From positions 1,984,001 through 2,048,000 of the forward strand of contig JAGTTO010000001.1 in NCBI GenBank assembly GCA_018223435.1: DNA of 64,000 nucleotides. Reading direction: 5' to 3'. This stretch comes from Lachnospiraceae bacterium Marseille-Q4251. Lineage in GTDB: Bacteria > Bacillota > Clostridia > Lachnospirales > Lachnospiraceae. The position numbers and the translations under genes were made by a program. The notes under the pieces were generated by a model. It worked only from the letters and a program-made list of their open reading frames with translations, was not told the origin of the DNA and ran no database searches. This document shows positions 18,145-26,765 of the stretch, one piece after another (position 1 is the stretch's first letter; every line of letters begins with the position of its first letter).

Positions 18145-18464
18145 TTTTCCTTTCTTTTGGAGCCCCAGCAGAGAGTCATTCCATTGGTCTCTGTCAGAAC
18201 ATTATTCTTTAAATCAGGCCCAAAATGGGCACTTCCAGTTTCACAGGCTACCTATATATAGCCTTTTCATTTTTGCTTGCAAAAAGCCTTGTGATCACAG
18301 CACTTTTTTAACGTAAAAAGCGTTTTAATATGATACAGCCAACGACAAGAAGCATATCTAACAAATATCATTGTCTATCACTTCTGTTTTCTCTGCCGAT
18401 ATCTCTCTGGTTAATGCCTAATAATCTTCCCTGCCAGACAAGACGATAAGTACAGCGTTTGCTT
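18145..18464. other. Gene-free stretch in the decayed part of the element
   Basis: No intact gene seen. Short inverted repeats occur (for example GGCTA near 18244 with TAGCC near 18257). Minus-strand triplets near 18340-18460 still look protein-like but are broken by stops, in keeping with a decayed mobilization gene. Confidence 0.4.
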
Positions 18465-18584
18465 TTATCGTGTTTCCAAATACTTTCTTCCATCATACGA
18501 TGGTTCTTCATCAAGTTCCAGTCCGTGACGTTTACAGATATCTAAAAACATTGTCCGGCAGGCAGAATCGGCTGCAGATTCAAA
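18465..18584 (-). pseudogene. Relaxase-like (Pre/Mob type) gene fragment
   Basis: About 39 codons ending in TAA. They read SACRTMFLDICKRHGLELDE followed by EPSYDGRKYLE. I recall this wording from the C-terminal part of clostridial plasmid recombination/mobilization proteins, but cannot verify it here. There is no start codon and both sides are broken, so it is a remnant. It suggests that part of the element was once mobilizable. Confidence 0.4.
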
Positions 18585-18768
18585 ATTTTATTATTCAAAA
18601 TAAATAAAAATGGATTCCACCAAAATACCCATCACCAAAAATGTACTGGACACTTCTATTCATTATATTTGCACCAACAACTTGAAGTTATCTTCCTGCT
18701 TACGACTTTCCAACAACATAAACTCCAAATATCATTTTGATAATATAAAGATACTTCTTTCTTACCCC

Positions 18769-18909
18769 AGAGCAAGATCCACCTGTGTTTAACAATATTG
18801 TCTTTCCGACAAATGTTCTTTCATCAGGTTTTTATCTTGCTGGGGATTCCCCAAACCCATTCTTTCTATTTATGCCGAGGTTACTGTACACATTAGAGCA
18901 AGATCCACC
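18769..18909. repeat. Two 15-bp direct repeats, 126 bp apart
   Basis: AGAGCAAGATCCACC occurs at 18769-18783 and again at 18895-18909. Between and after the copies lie TTGCTGGGGATT and TTGCTGAGGATT, so a longer imperfect duplication exists. This may mark the ends of former insertions. No gene is seen from 18585 to 19333. Confidence 0.55.
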
Positions 18910-19039
18910 CCGGTAATACCATATCGCTATTTTAGCAATATGATATTTTCCGGATGTAGGATTCTTGCTGAGGATTGTGCTCCCCAGTTCCTCACATTCA
19001 GCATAAATATATAATTGGTTTCTCGAATTTCTTCGGTCA

Positions 19040-19083
19040 CAGCACAGGGAGAAAAAATAGGCTAAACAGCCCTATATCCCTGT
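19040..19083. repeat. Nested hairpin
   Basis: CACAGGGA pairs with TCCCTGTG, and inside it TAGGCT pairs with AGCCCTA across a short loop. No adjacent gene explains it. Confidence 0.5.
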
Positions 19084-19245
19084 GAAATCACCATGTGATT
19101 ATAAAAACAGCAAGGACAGGAAGTGTGGATACACTTCCGCAAAATTACCAATTTCGGAGCCTTATCCAAAATTGAAAAATACATAAAAATCCAAAATCCA
19201 TAACCTTACTCAGTATCCAAATTTATGATTTTTTACAAATCACAA

Positions 19246-19305
19246 AAAACCAATATGAAAATTTTACAAATTTTGTATCACCTGTAAAATTCCCATATTG
19301 GTTTT
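19246..19305. repeat. Long inverted repeat, 23-bp arms
   Basis: Two 23-base arms (19246-19268 and 19283-19305) are complementary at 21 positions around a 14-base loop. The outer flanks also pair in part (AAATCCATAA with TTATGGATTT). It may be a miniature element or the end of a former one. Confidence 0.6.
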
Positions 19306-19333
19306 CATTCAGCTTTTATGGATTTGGAATACT

Positions 19334-19590
19334 CTATATTTTCCAAATATTCTGTGCATTAGCTAAGAGCCATTCTGCACGATTTTCTATTTCATGTTCG
19401 TTCCAATCATTTTTTTGAAGTACATCATATAATGTATAAAGTCCGCTCGCACACAAAAGTAAACCTGGTTTATTTTGTCCCTTTGTACTATATAACGCGG
19501 GTTGATGTATTCGAGGGCTACAAAGCAGATTTAAAGCTATATTGCAGCCGCCGGGTAAGATGATTACTTTGTCAATTCTTGATACATTCG
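19334..19590 (-). pseudogene. C-terminal gene remnant, possibly HNH/DUF1524-like
   Basis: An open frame of about 80 codons with no start. It overlaps the end of the MmeI-like gene in another frame and ends at a TAG at 19334. The tail NDWNEHEIENRAEWLLANAQ then NIW resembles the end of DUF1524/GmrSD-type nucleases, where W...I..R.E.L...A..IW is common. Without the catalytic part the family call is weak. Confidence 0.33.
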
Positions 19591-22371
19591 CATAAGGGAC
19601 GCAACGCAGGCAGATTCACTTGAAAATTCCGGCGTTCCTTTTGTGAAGCCGTACGCAGCCATAACCGCACGATCATTTGCTTGATGTGCCCTGATAAGTT
19701 CCGGCGGCATTAAAACTTCATCATAAAGTTCTGCAAGACTGCTATCGGGGTAAAGTGCTCGCGCATCAAGAATAGCCTGTGCTGTCTGTTCTATTTTTGC
19801 CTTTTGTGCATCTGTAGGGGTAGGCCATGGGAAATTATTGTATACAATATTTATTGAATATTGGTAACTAGGACCATAGTATCCACATACGGTTCTAGTC
19901 CAGGCCATGTGCACATTTGATTGCAAAACGCCAAAATGAAATAGTGTTGCGCCACTCATGAGACGTAATTTGTTGCTACAAAATGTATTTTCATCCAAAA
20001 ATCCCATTGGAATATATCGCCTATTTCCCGATGAAACCTCAGGGGCTGCAATATAATTACCAGACGGCATATTTTCTGTCTGAAATCTTGTCGGTGTATC
20101 TGCTAGTTTTTTTGTTGATTTACGGTTACTTTTTTCTCTGTATTCTTTAACTGCTTTCACAAGTTTCAAACATTCAGGCATTGCTTTTAATTCTGCTGGG
20201 CTACATCCACCCAACCATAAACAATACTTAAATGTATTATTTAGAAAACCTGCCCCATCTAGCCATTGTCTAAAATATTTTTGGCTGTTTGGCTCCTTTT
20301 CAACAAAATTATCCATTTCAGATTTAGTGAAAAGATAATTTCCATTATCAATAGGCTGATTACCCATCTTAAATACAGGCACTTGACACAAAGGCTTATT
20401 TCTTGATGAAACAAGAATATCCTCAGCTGCCGTCAAATATGGACTGATATGTGGTACTTTTATAACTCTATCACCTGAAAACAAAAGGGCTTCTCTATCT
20501 TCAATATGTGAAAAACCAACAATAATAACATAAACAGTTGCTGTCTTACCCGCTTCAGAATTCCATTTGAAAAACTTATATGCAAAGTTGATATAAATAT
20601 CGTCTTGTAAAATGTTTTTCCAAATAGGGTAAATCTGTTGCCCTTGACATATTGAATCGGTTGCAACAAAGGCACATCTGATTGCTGTATTTTTGGTGAA
20701 AACAGCCGCTTTCTTAAACCAACAAGCAACATAGTCAACATTTCCTAAATCTTCACCGAATACATTAAGCCTATCTGTTTTCTGTGTATCATCTAACATT
20801 CCTTTTGAAGATGAATCTTTAGCTTTTGTTCTTCCGGCGCGGGCTACAAAAGGCGGATTTCCCATAATATATGAAAGCTGATATTTCGGAATAACGCTTT
20901 CCCAATCAACTTGAAGTGCGTTGCCCTCATGTATAAATGCATTCGTTTTCAGCGGCAGGAAGTCAAGATGCATCAAAACAATACTTTCTGTTTCTTTCAT
21001 CATCTGACTTTCAGCAATCCATAATGCAGTCTTTGCAACGGTTACGGCAAAATCATTGATTTCGATACCGTAGAACTGACTGATAGAAACCTGTATCGGG
21101 TTCATATTGTCATAGCCTAAAACCATCTGACCGCCTTGTAATTCCTGTAAGATTTCATTTTCCAAACGACGCAACGACAGGTAAGTTTCCGTTAAAAAAT
21201 TTCCGCTGCCGCAGGCGGGGTCTAAGAACGTAAGCGTTGACAACTTCTTTTGAAAATCTTGCAGTTTTCTTTCCCGTGTACGCTTTACAGCAATATTTCT
21301 GATTTCCTCAAATTCCGCCTTTAATTCATCCAAAAACAGCGGGTCAATAACCTTGTGAATATTTTCGATAGAAGTATAATGCATTCCGCCGGAACGTCTT
21401 GTTTCCGGGTTCAAGGTGCTTTCAAATACCGCACCGAAAATAGTAGGGCTGATTTCCGACCAATCAAAATCAGAACTTGCTTTTGTTAGTAACAAATCGC
21501 GGATTTCATCGGTAAAGGGTGGAATTTCTATATCCTCATTTGCAAACAATCCGCCGTTGACATATGGGAAAGCTGCTAATTCCGGGAAATCATCTTTTAA
21601 ATACGGGTCACGATCTTCGAGTTTTGTATCAAGTATCTTGAAAAGGTCTGTGATAGCACGCCGCATTTTGCGTGCGTCAAATTCCGCTAAATAATCATGG
21701 AACATACCGCGCCCGCCAAATATGCCTGCATCCTCTGCGTACAGACAGAATACAAGCCGGACACAAAGCACATTAAGGCTTTTCATAGCACGTTCACTTG
21801 TAGGGTCTGCATACTGTTTTGCAAATGCATCATAGAGCAAGCCGACAATTTCACCCGCAGCAATGGAAACTTCCATTTCACGCTTTAAGTGTTCGTTGCC
21901 GCTATCCACTAAAAATTGAAGCCGATAATATTCTTTTTCGAGATTTTCAAGCAGGATTTCTTCCGGCTCTCCGCCGGGGCGTTCCATATCATATACAAGG
22001 AACTTTTCAAAATTACAGGTAACGACCCAACGCGGGTGTTGTGACAGCGGTAATTCTGTTATATAGCGTTTTGCCTGTTGAAATGGGGTTAAATACGTGC
22101 CGTCTGATTGCTTGATAGGCTTTCTTAAATCTTTGCCCAGTCCTTTTTGTTCAATCAGAACTTTTGTTTCTGGGATATTGCCATCAATAAAACTTGTATG
22201 ATCTAAGTGCACCTGTTCTTCAAATAGTATGAACTGTTCCGGGTGCTCTTTCCCGAAAACGTCACGCAGTAATGACAGCCAAAAAGATTGACTTTCCCCT
22301 TTCTCATATCCTTTATCTTTCCAGTATGCGGCAAAGGCTTTCGCCGCCACACGCTGTTCTACATCATTCAT
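19564..22371 (-). CDS. Type IIL restriction-modification enzyme (MmeI-like)
   Basis: A 935-residue single-chain enzyme, close to MmeI in length. The N-terminal nuclease domain has Asp63 and Glu74-Gln-Lys76 (FIDG...VLIEQKG), matching the D-x(9-10)-ExK pattern of MmeI. A helical linker follows (about 150-330), then an N6-adenine methylase with motif I LDPACGSGNF (383-392) and motif IV NPPF (505-508), then a target-recognition region and a C-terminal helical part. Such enzymes methylate one strand and cut about 20 bases away. No separate methylase or specificity gene is needed. The recognition sequence cannot be read from sequence alone. GAAAGGCGG precedes the ATG. Confidence 0.9.
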   Translation of the reverse strand: MNDVEQRVAAKAFAAYWKDKGYEKGESQSFWLSLLRDVFGKEHPEQFILFEEQVHLDHTSFIDGNIPETKVLIEQKGLGKDLRKPIKQSDGTYLTPFQQAKRYITELPLSQHPRWVVTCNFEKFLVYDMERPGGEPEEILLENLEKEYYRLQFLVDSGNEHLKREMEVSIAAGEIVGLLYDAFAKQYADPTSERAMKSLNVLCVRLVFCLYAEDAGIFGGRGMFHDYLAEFDARKMRRAITDLFKILDTKLEDRDPYLKDDFPELAAFPYVNGGLFANEDIEIPPFTDEIRDLLLTKASSDFDWSEISPTIFGAVFESTLNPETRRSGGMHYTSIENIHKVIDPLFLDELKAEFEEIRNIAVKRTRERKLQDFQKKLSTLTFLDPACGSGNFLTETYLSLRRLENEILQELQGGQMVLGYDNMNPIQVSISQFYGIEINDFAVTVAKTALWIAESQMMKETESIVLMHLDFLPLKTNAFIHEGNALQVDWESVIPKYQLSYIMGNPPFVARAGRTKAKDSSSKGMLDDTQKTDRLNVFGEDLGNVDYVACWFKKAAVFTKNTAIRCAFVATDSICQGQQIYPIWKNILQDDIYINFAYKFFKWNSEAGKTATVYVIIVGFSHIEDREALLFSGDRVIKVPHISPYLTAAEDILVSSRNKPLCQVPVFKMGNQPIDNGNYLFTKSEMDNFVEKEPNSQKYFRQWLDGAGFLNNTFKYCLWLGGCSPAELKAMPECLKLVKAVKEYREKSNRKSTKKLADTPTRFQTENMPSGNYIAAPEVSSGNRRYIPMGFLDENTFCSNKLRLMSGATLFHFGVLQSNVHMAWTRTVCGYYGPSYQYSINIVYNNFPWPTPTDAQKAKIEQTAQAILDARALYPDSSLAELYDEVLMPPELIRAHQANDRAVMAAYGFTKGTPEFSSESACVASLMRMYQELTK

Positions 22372-22409
22372 ATGTACAACCGCCTTTCAGGTATAATAAT
22401 TCAATTGGC

Positions 22410-22438
22410 ATTATACTATATTTACGGCTGTTTCTCAA
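22410..22438 (-). promoter_or_regulatory. Promoter of the MmeI-like gene
   Basis: Minus strand TTGAGA at 22438-22433, a 17-base spacer, and TATAAT at 22415-22410, about 40 bases before the start codon. Confidence 0.75.
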
Positions 22439-22575
22439 TTATAGTCTGACAATTCGAAGATATATTTTTGTCGCTTAAATAGGCAAAAGTCGCTTGATGA
22501 TACTTGAAGATAATACAATATCTATGCGAGATATCCAAAGAAAACCACGATATATAGTGTTATAAAAAAGATATT

Positions 22576-22971
22576 TTGTACTATATACATTCCGAGAAGA
22601 AGAACATCTGGACCTTCGACAGCAAAGGCGAGCTGCAGCTTACCATCATGTCCTCACTAGCACAGGAAGAAAGCCGCTCCATTTCAGAGAACTGTACATG
22701 GGGCCAGAGAAAGCGATTTGCTAACGGTAAGGTCACTGTTCCATTCAAGAGATTTCTTGGCTACGACTGTGGTCTTGACGGAAACCTTGTAGTAAATCCA
22801 GAACAGGCCGTTACCATCAAACGAATTTACAGTATGTTCCTTCAGTGAATGACCTATCACGGGATAGCAAAACAGCTCACCGATGACGGCATTCTGACAC
22901 CGGGCGGAAAGACAAACTGGAATCAATCAGCTGTAAAAAGCATTCTCTCAAACGAAAAGTACAATCTCTCT
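22576..22971 (+). pseudogene. Large serine recombinase remnant with nonsense codon
   Basis: The frame reads the middle of a large serine recombinase: TFDSKGELQLTIMSSLAQEE, SRSISENCTWGQRKRFANGK, then after an in-frame TGA at about 22846, MTYHGIAKQLTDDGILTPGG and SILSNEKY. Both halves are in one frame, so a single codon (Gly in relatives) became a stop. The N-terminal catalytic domain and the C-terminal end are missing. This is a dead remnant of a Tn4451/Tn5397-type element. Confidence 0.82.
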
Positions 22972-23454
22972 ATTACTTCTTCCTCTCGCCCCGGAGGTAT
23001 ATGTGCTGTATCCACTTTAATTAATATCTATGAAAAATATGGTTTTCACACTCTTGATCGTGTTTTACGCCTTTGCGTTGCCACATGGGAAGGCGCGCCT
23101 ATGTCCTTTAGCTCCAATATGCTTAATGCTATTGCCCATCTGGATAATGCTTATGGAGAAACAATGAAAGATGACACATTTAAAGAAAAATTAGGACGTG
23201 TCTCTGTCAGAGAAATCAGTCGTACTGCCAGAGAACGTCGTGCCGGTTCATTAGGGTTTGCAGAAGCTCTTTTACTAGAATACAATAAAAAATCCAAGTA
23301 TTCACTTCCTTTTGAGAAATTATACACTCATAAAACACCCAAAAAAAGAGAACAATCAACTGAAGATGAATCCGGTCAAAGTTCCACTCCAGAAGGTCAG
23401 TTAGATTTATTTTCTACGGATCAGGACAATACTCAGGCTCTGCCAAACGAATAG
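22972..23454 (+). pseudogene. C-terminal fragment of a DUF6551-like ICE protein
   Basis: Directly after NEKYN of the recombinase remnant the frame switches to an unrelated protein: SSSRPGGICAVSTLINIYEK, then TARERRAGSLGFAEALLLEY and a Gln/Ser-rich tail. I recognise this as the C-terminal half of a protein common in clostridial conjugative elements (DUF6551-like). The join is in frame, so a chimeric reading frame results. No start codon or partner genes are present; it is probably inert. Confidence 0.55.
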
Positions 23455-23540
23455 CGCAGAGCCTTCAGCCTTCGTTCTATCCATACTTTCAAAAGAATAC
23501 CCTACTTTAAGACTCCCTTTCATGCAAGCACTATTTTATC

Positions 23541-23849
23541 TTATTCCAAATTCATCATCTGCTCCATCCGCCACCTTATATATGAATACCCATTCCAAAT
23601 ATTTGCTTTTACCGGATACTCTTTCCTGTAAACAAATACAGTGTGATATTTAACAAAATGCATTCTACACCAGTTATGTATATCCTTCATATATATGTTA
23701 TTTATACCGTTCACCCACTGTTCTAAAGACCATATGTCTTTATCTGACAATAACTCCATTATGAACAGTACATTATAATATTGAATGACACCTACTCTCT
23801 TCCTTTCCTCTATTAACCTTTTACACAATAACCTATACTTAATGTTCAT
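23541..23849 (-). CDS. Hypothetical protein near the right end
   Basis: A 102-residue basic, aromatic-rich protein (many Tyr, Trp, Arg) with no family I recognise. A weak site (AGGAACGAT) precedes the ATG and GGGAGGG lies further up. It is the last gene before the right junction, on the same strand as tadA. From 23850 to the junction only very AT-rich sequence is seen, including ACGTTATATATA, which mirrors TATATAACGT near 9700. Confidence 0.45.
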   Translation of the reverse strand: MNIKYRLLCKRLIEERKRVGVIQYYNVLFIMELLSDKDIWSLEQWVNGINNIYMKDIHNWCRMHFVKYHTVFVYRKEYPVKANIWNGYSYIRWRMEQMMNLE

Positions 23850-23913
23850 ATCGTTCCTATGCCCTCCCTCTAATCTATATTTTCCATCCTTATATACGTT
23901 ATATATATAATTA

Positions 23914-24795
23914 TTATATAGTACATATAATGCTCTGAATCATATCCAGGGCCTCCTCGCCTCGGACTTCTCCCACCACGATCCGGTCCGGCCTCATTCG
24001 TAAACTTGCCTTGATGAGATCCCGGATCGTCACGGAATTTTTCCCTTCCGTATTGGCCTGTCTAGCCTCCAGCCGGACCAGATTTTCTGCCCCCTGGATC
24101 TGAAGCTCCGCATTGTCCTCGATGGTGATGATCCGCTCCTCCTTCGGAATAAAATCGGAAAGCGCATTGAGAAATGTGGTCTTTCCAGAGCCGGTTCCCC
24201 CGCTGATGAAAATATTGTAGCCGCTTCTGACCAGCGCTCTGAGAAAAGCCGCAGCCTCTGTTGTGACAGCGCCAAGCTCCACCAGCCGATCCATATGGAT
24301 CGGATTTTTCGGGAAACGCCGAATCGTGATGACCGGCCCGTTTAAAGCCACCGGCGGAAGCACGAGACTGACTCTGGAACCGTCCGAGAGCCTGGCATCC
24401 GCCACGGGCACAGACTCATTGACGATCCGGTTGCAGCGGCCGGCGATCTGCTGGACCATATCCTCCAGTTTTTCCTTCGAGGTGATCTTCTTTTCCCAGC
24501 AGAGCAGGCGGCCATTCCGTTCCAGAAAGATGCCTTCTGTCCCGTTGACCATGATCTCCGTGACCGAATCATCATCGATGAGTTCCTGAAGAATATCCAG
24601 TTTCCGGATGCTGTTGAAAAGTTCGGTCCGGAGCGCCTCTTTTCTCCTGAGACTTACATAGCGGTTCCGTGTCTCTTCCAGAATCAGATCGTCAATCTGC
24701 CGGTAAATCTCCTGGTCTTCCACCTCCCGTGTCTGATCCAGCCGTTCCCTGAGTTTTTTTCGCAGGTTCAGTCCTTCCTGTTCCCATTCGTCCAT
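23914..24795 (-). pseudogene. tadA: tadA 5' fragment (Tad secretion ATPase, N-terminal part)
   Basis: A 293-codon frame of which about 287 codons are tadA; the last few (SIICTI) come from the inserted element and end in TAA. It has the CpaF N-terminal domain, Walker A GGTGSGKTT (about residue 199), the Asp/Glu boxes (ITIEDNAELQI) and Walker B region RPDRIVVGEVRGEEALDMIQ. The His box and C-terminal arm are at 9270-9638. The start follows GGGAGGAACAGG and overlaps the tadZ-like gene by 104 bases. A truncated product could bind ATP but lacks catalytic elements. Confidence 0.9.
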
Positions 24796-25798
24796 CCTGT
24801 TCCTCCCTGATGAGCTGTCTGGTAAAATCTCCCAGCTCTCCCCAGACCAGCTGTTCCATATATGCTTTCCCTTTTCCGCTTCCGCTCACGAAGGGAAGGG
24901 AAAATTTTTGCGTTTTCTCCAGTACATTCAAAGCGTTCTGCTGCTTTAACACCCTCTCGTACTGCTCCAGCTTTGCCGCCGCAATCTCATCCCCGGACAC
25001 CGGCATAAAGACCTTCGTGCAGAGCTTCAAGAGCTCCGTGATTCCGTTCACCGCCGACCCGATATCCAGCAAAAGCACATCATAAGCACTGTATTCCGCC
25101 AGATCCCGGATCAGAGAAGTCCACTCCCCCGGCGAAATGTTCCGAAGGTCCTCGGGACAGAAAGCCGGCGGAATATAGTCCAGCCCTCCCAGATGGCGGA
25201 TCAGGCTTCCCATCCGGTAGACCAGATTACCGCTCCCCAGCCGGGCAAAATAGAGAAGATCGGCTAGATCTGCCTCATATTTTTCCTCCAACAGGGTCTC
25301 AAAACCCGCATACTCCTCCAGATTCAGATAGAGCACCTTATGCTCCCGGGCCCGGATCTGCCCGTAAGTAAGGGCCAGAGAAGTCTTCAACGAGCGGCCC
25401 ACCGGCGAATAGATCCCGATGATCTCCACCTTCTTTTTCAGCATGGCAGCCGGGGCCGGAACTGCCTCCACCGCATAGTAATTCATGACCTCCGCGATCA
25501 GCTGGTCCGAGGCCTGATATTTATAAATGCAGGGGTAGTCCGAGAGCTCCTTTTTCTTTTCTCCTTCTGACAAAATCATGATTTTCCCGATGGAAAGCTT
25601 CAGAAGCTCCCCGCACATGGCGGCGGCCGAGATCAGAAGCAGCTCGATATGCCTTTCCCTGGCATAGGAAATCAGACTTTCCACGTTGGTAAAGGCTTGA
25701 ACCTCAAAAGACATCCCCTGCCTCTCGTCGATGGCCTCCATAAGATTGTAGGCATAGGAAGCCTCAAGATCACAGACTGCAAAAATACTTTTCTTCAT
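24692..25798 (-). CDS. tadZ: TadZ/CpaE-like pilus positioning ATPase
   Basis: A 368-residue protein. It has a receiver-like N-terminal domain (about 1-110), then a MinD/ParA-type fold with a degenerate P-loop (IYSPVGRSLKTSLAL, about 140-154) and a switch segment YDVLLLDIGS. TadZ proteins place the Tad machine at a cell site. The start at 25798 follows AAGGAGGAGTTT. The C-terminal tail (about 35 residues, rich in Gly, Thr, Pro) overlaps the start of tadA by 104 bases, which is long for bacterial operons. Confidence 0.8.
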   Translation of the reverse strand: MKKSIFAVCDLEASYAYNLMEAIDERQGMSFEVQAFTNVESLISYARERHIELLLISAAAMCGELLKLSIGKIMILSEGEKKKELSDYPCIYKYQASDQLIAEVMNYYAVEAVPAPAAMLKKKVEIIGIYSPVGRSLKTSLALTYGQIRAREHKVLYLNLEEYAGFETLLEEKYEADLADLLYFARLGSGNLVYRMGSLIRHLGGLDYIPPAFCPEDLRNISPGEWTSLIRDLAEYSAYDVLLLDIGSAVNGITELLKLCTKVFMPVSGDEIAAAKLEQYERVLKQQNALNVLEKTQKFSLPFVSGSGKGKAYMEQLVWGELGDFTRQLIREEQDGRMGTGRTEPAKKTQGTAGSDTGGGRPGDLPAD

Positions 25799-25811
25799 AA
25801 ACTCCTCCTTT

Positions 25812-26324
25812 TTAAAGCCAGCCCGCCGCAAAGAACCAGACGCTCAGAGCGATTGGTACAGAGAGCGGAAATTCCCCGTCTTTTTCTCCTTTTCGGCGGT
25901 AGGGCTGCCATTCTTTTCCCTGGATATAAGAAGACACATAACCGGCCAGATACTGAAATCTCCGGATCAGATTTTTTCGATAAATCATAAGAAATAAAGA
26001 CAGAATGCCCCCGAAAATCAGGGCACAGACCAGACAACGAAAAAGATCACTGATTCCCAGGAAGCCGCCGAGAGCCGCCAGAAGCTTGATATCCCCCGCG
26101 CCGATCATACGGAAATAATAAAGAATCGAAAAAAGCAGCACTGGAAAGACTGCGCTTCCGAAAAACAGGATCAGTCCAGAGCCTCCCAGACGAATCAGCT
26201 GAAAAACCGCCCCTCCCAGAAAGCCAAAAAGGATCAGAACATTGGATATGATTCCTTTTCTCAGATCCTGAAAAACTGCCGCCGTCACCAGAAGACTGAC
26301 TGAAATTTTTTGGATTGTTTCCAG
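25812..26324 (-). CDS. Prepilin peptidase, A24 family (first gene of Tad operon)
   Basis: A polytopic A24 peptidase with QDLRKG and GAGDIK as its two Asp sites. The conservative start is a GTG at 26288, but this leaves only six residues before the first catalytic Asp and removes most of helix 1. A CTG at 26324 adds an N-terminal helix (ETIQKISVSLLVTAAVF) and stands four bases after a perfect AGAGGTGA ribosome site. I therefore favour the rare CTG start. It is followed after 13 bases by the tadZ-like gene. Confidence 0.78.
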   Translation of the reverse strand: METIQKISVSLLVTAAVFQDLRKGIISNVLILFGFLGGAVFQLIRLGGSGLILFFGSAVFPVLLFSILYYFRMIGAGDIKLLAALGGFLGISDLFRCLVCALIFGGILSLFLMIYRKNLIRRFQYLAGYVSSYIQGKEWQPYRRKGEKDGEFPLSVPIALSVWFFAAGWL

Positions 26325-26401
26325 AAAATCACCTCTTTATTGATTTTTAAATCTGTGGATTTGTTTGCCGAACTGGCAAGATTTGTTTTTGAGATGGCTT
26401 C

Positions 26402-26430
26402 ATTATACACGCAATGCCCACGTTTGTCTA
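26402..26430 (-). promoter_or_regulatory. Promoter of the Tad operon
   Basis: Minus strand TAGACA at 26430-26425, a 17-base spacer and TATAAT at 26407-26402, about 75 bases before the prepilin peptidase start. The leader contains a small hairpin TTGCC-AGTTC-GGCAA. Confidence 0.75.
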
Positions 26431-26447
26431 TACGCAGAAATGCACAG

Positions 26448-26488
26448 AAAAAGCGGGTTGGAAAACGTCAGGATTCTCCACCCCGCTC
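26448..26488 (-). terminator. Terminator after bofA-like gene
   Basis: On the minus strand AGCGGGGTGGA pairs with TCCAACCCGCT (one mismatch), followed by TTTTT. Confidence 0.8.
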
Positions 26489-26515
26489 TTCTTTTTCTCT
26501 CTTTTGCACAAAAAT

Positions 26516-26722
26516 TTACAGTCCATAACCAACGACTCCATAGAGCAGTAAAACTCCTGGAACCCCAAAGAATCCAGTGGCAGCCGCCGTCACCGGGTTA
26601 ATGCCCACCCACAGCGGGATATTCGCCAGCGTACAGACAAAATTCACCGCAACGATCAGCACCAGGCCTACCGCCATCCGGAAAAAGAAGTTCCAGACCA
26701 GTCGTCTTATCGAAAATCTCAT
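26516..26722 (-). CDS. bofA: BofA family pro-sigmaK processing inhibitor-like protein
   Basis: A 68-residue membrane protein ending with the BofA signature INPVTAAATGFFGVPGVLLL after two hydrophobic segments. In Bacillus, BofA holds the SpoIVFB protease inactive in the forespore membrane during sporulation. The start at 26722 follows AGGGGGG. It implies a spore-forming lineage, though BofA-like proteins also occur in non-sporulating relatives. It is followed by its own terminator. Confidence 0.8.
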   Translation of the reverse strand: MRFSIRRLVWNFFFRMAVGLVLIVAVNFVCTLANIPLWVGINPVTAAATGFFGVPGVLLLYGVVGYGL

Positions 26723-26765
26723 AAAAAATCCCCCCTGCACATTTCTATGCAAGAGGGAAAAATAT

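Larger units (their letters stand above)
9637..23934. mobile_element. Tn554-like integrative element inserted in tadA
   Basis: The ends are set by the break in tadA: the left junction falls near 9636-9639 and the right near 23931-23935. The inside is clearly richer in AT than the flanks. It encodes three consecutive tyrosine recombinases, a TnpC-like and a TnpV-like protein at the left end, and TnpW, cargo genes and gene remnants further right. No long target duplication is seen; the two junctions share only a few bases, as expected for Tn554-type insertion. The right third (17.9-23.5 kb) is a mosaic of decayed pieces, so this may be a composite. Confidence 0.82.

Noticed and set aside
18610..18792. 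60-codon frame MDSTKIPITKN...
   Set aside because: No ribosome site, AT-rich random composition, and it lies among gene fragments.
18769..18909. Direct repeats as element attachment sites
   Set aside because: They lie 126 bp apart inside the decayed region and match neither tadA junction.
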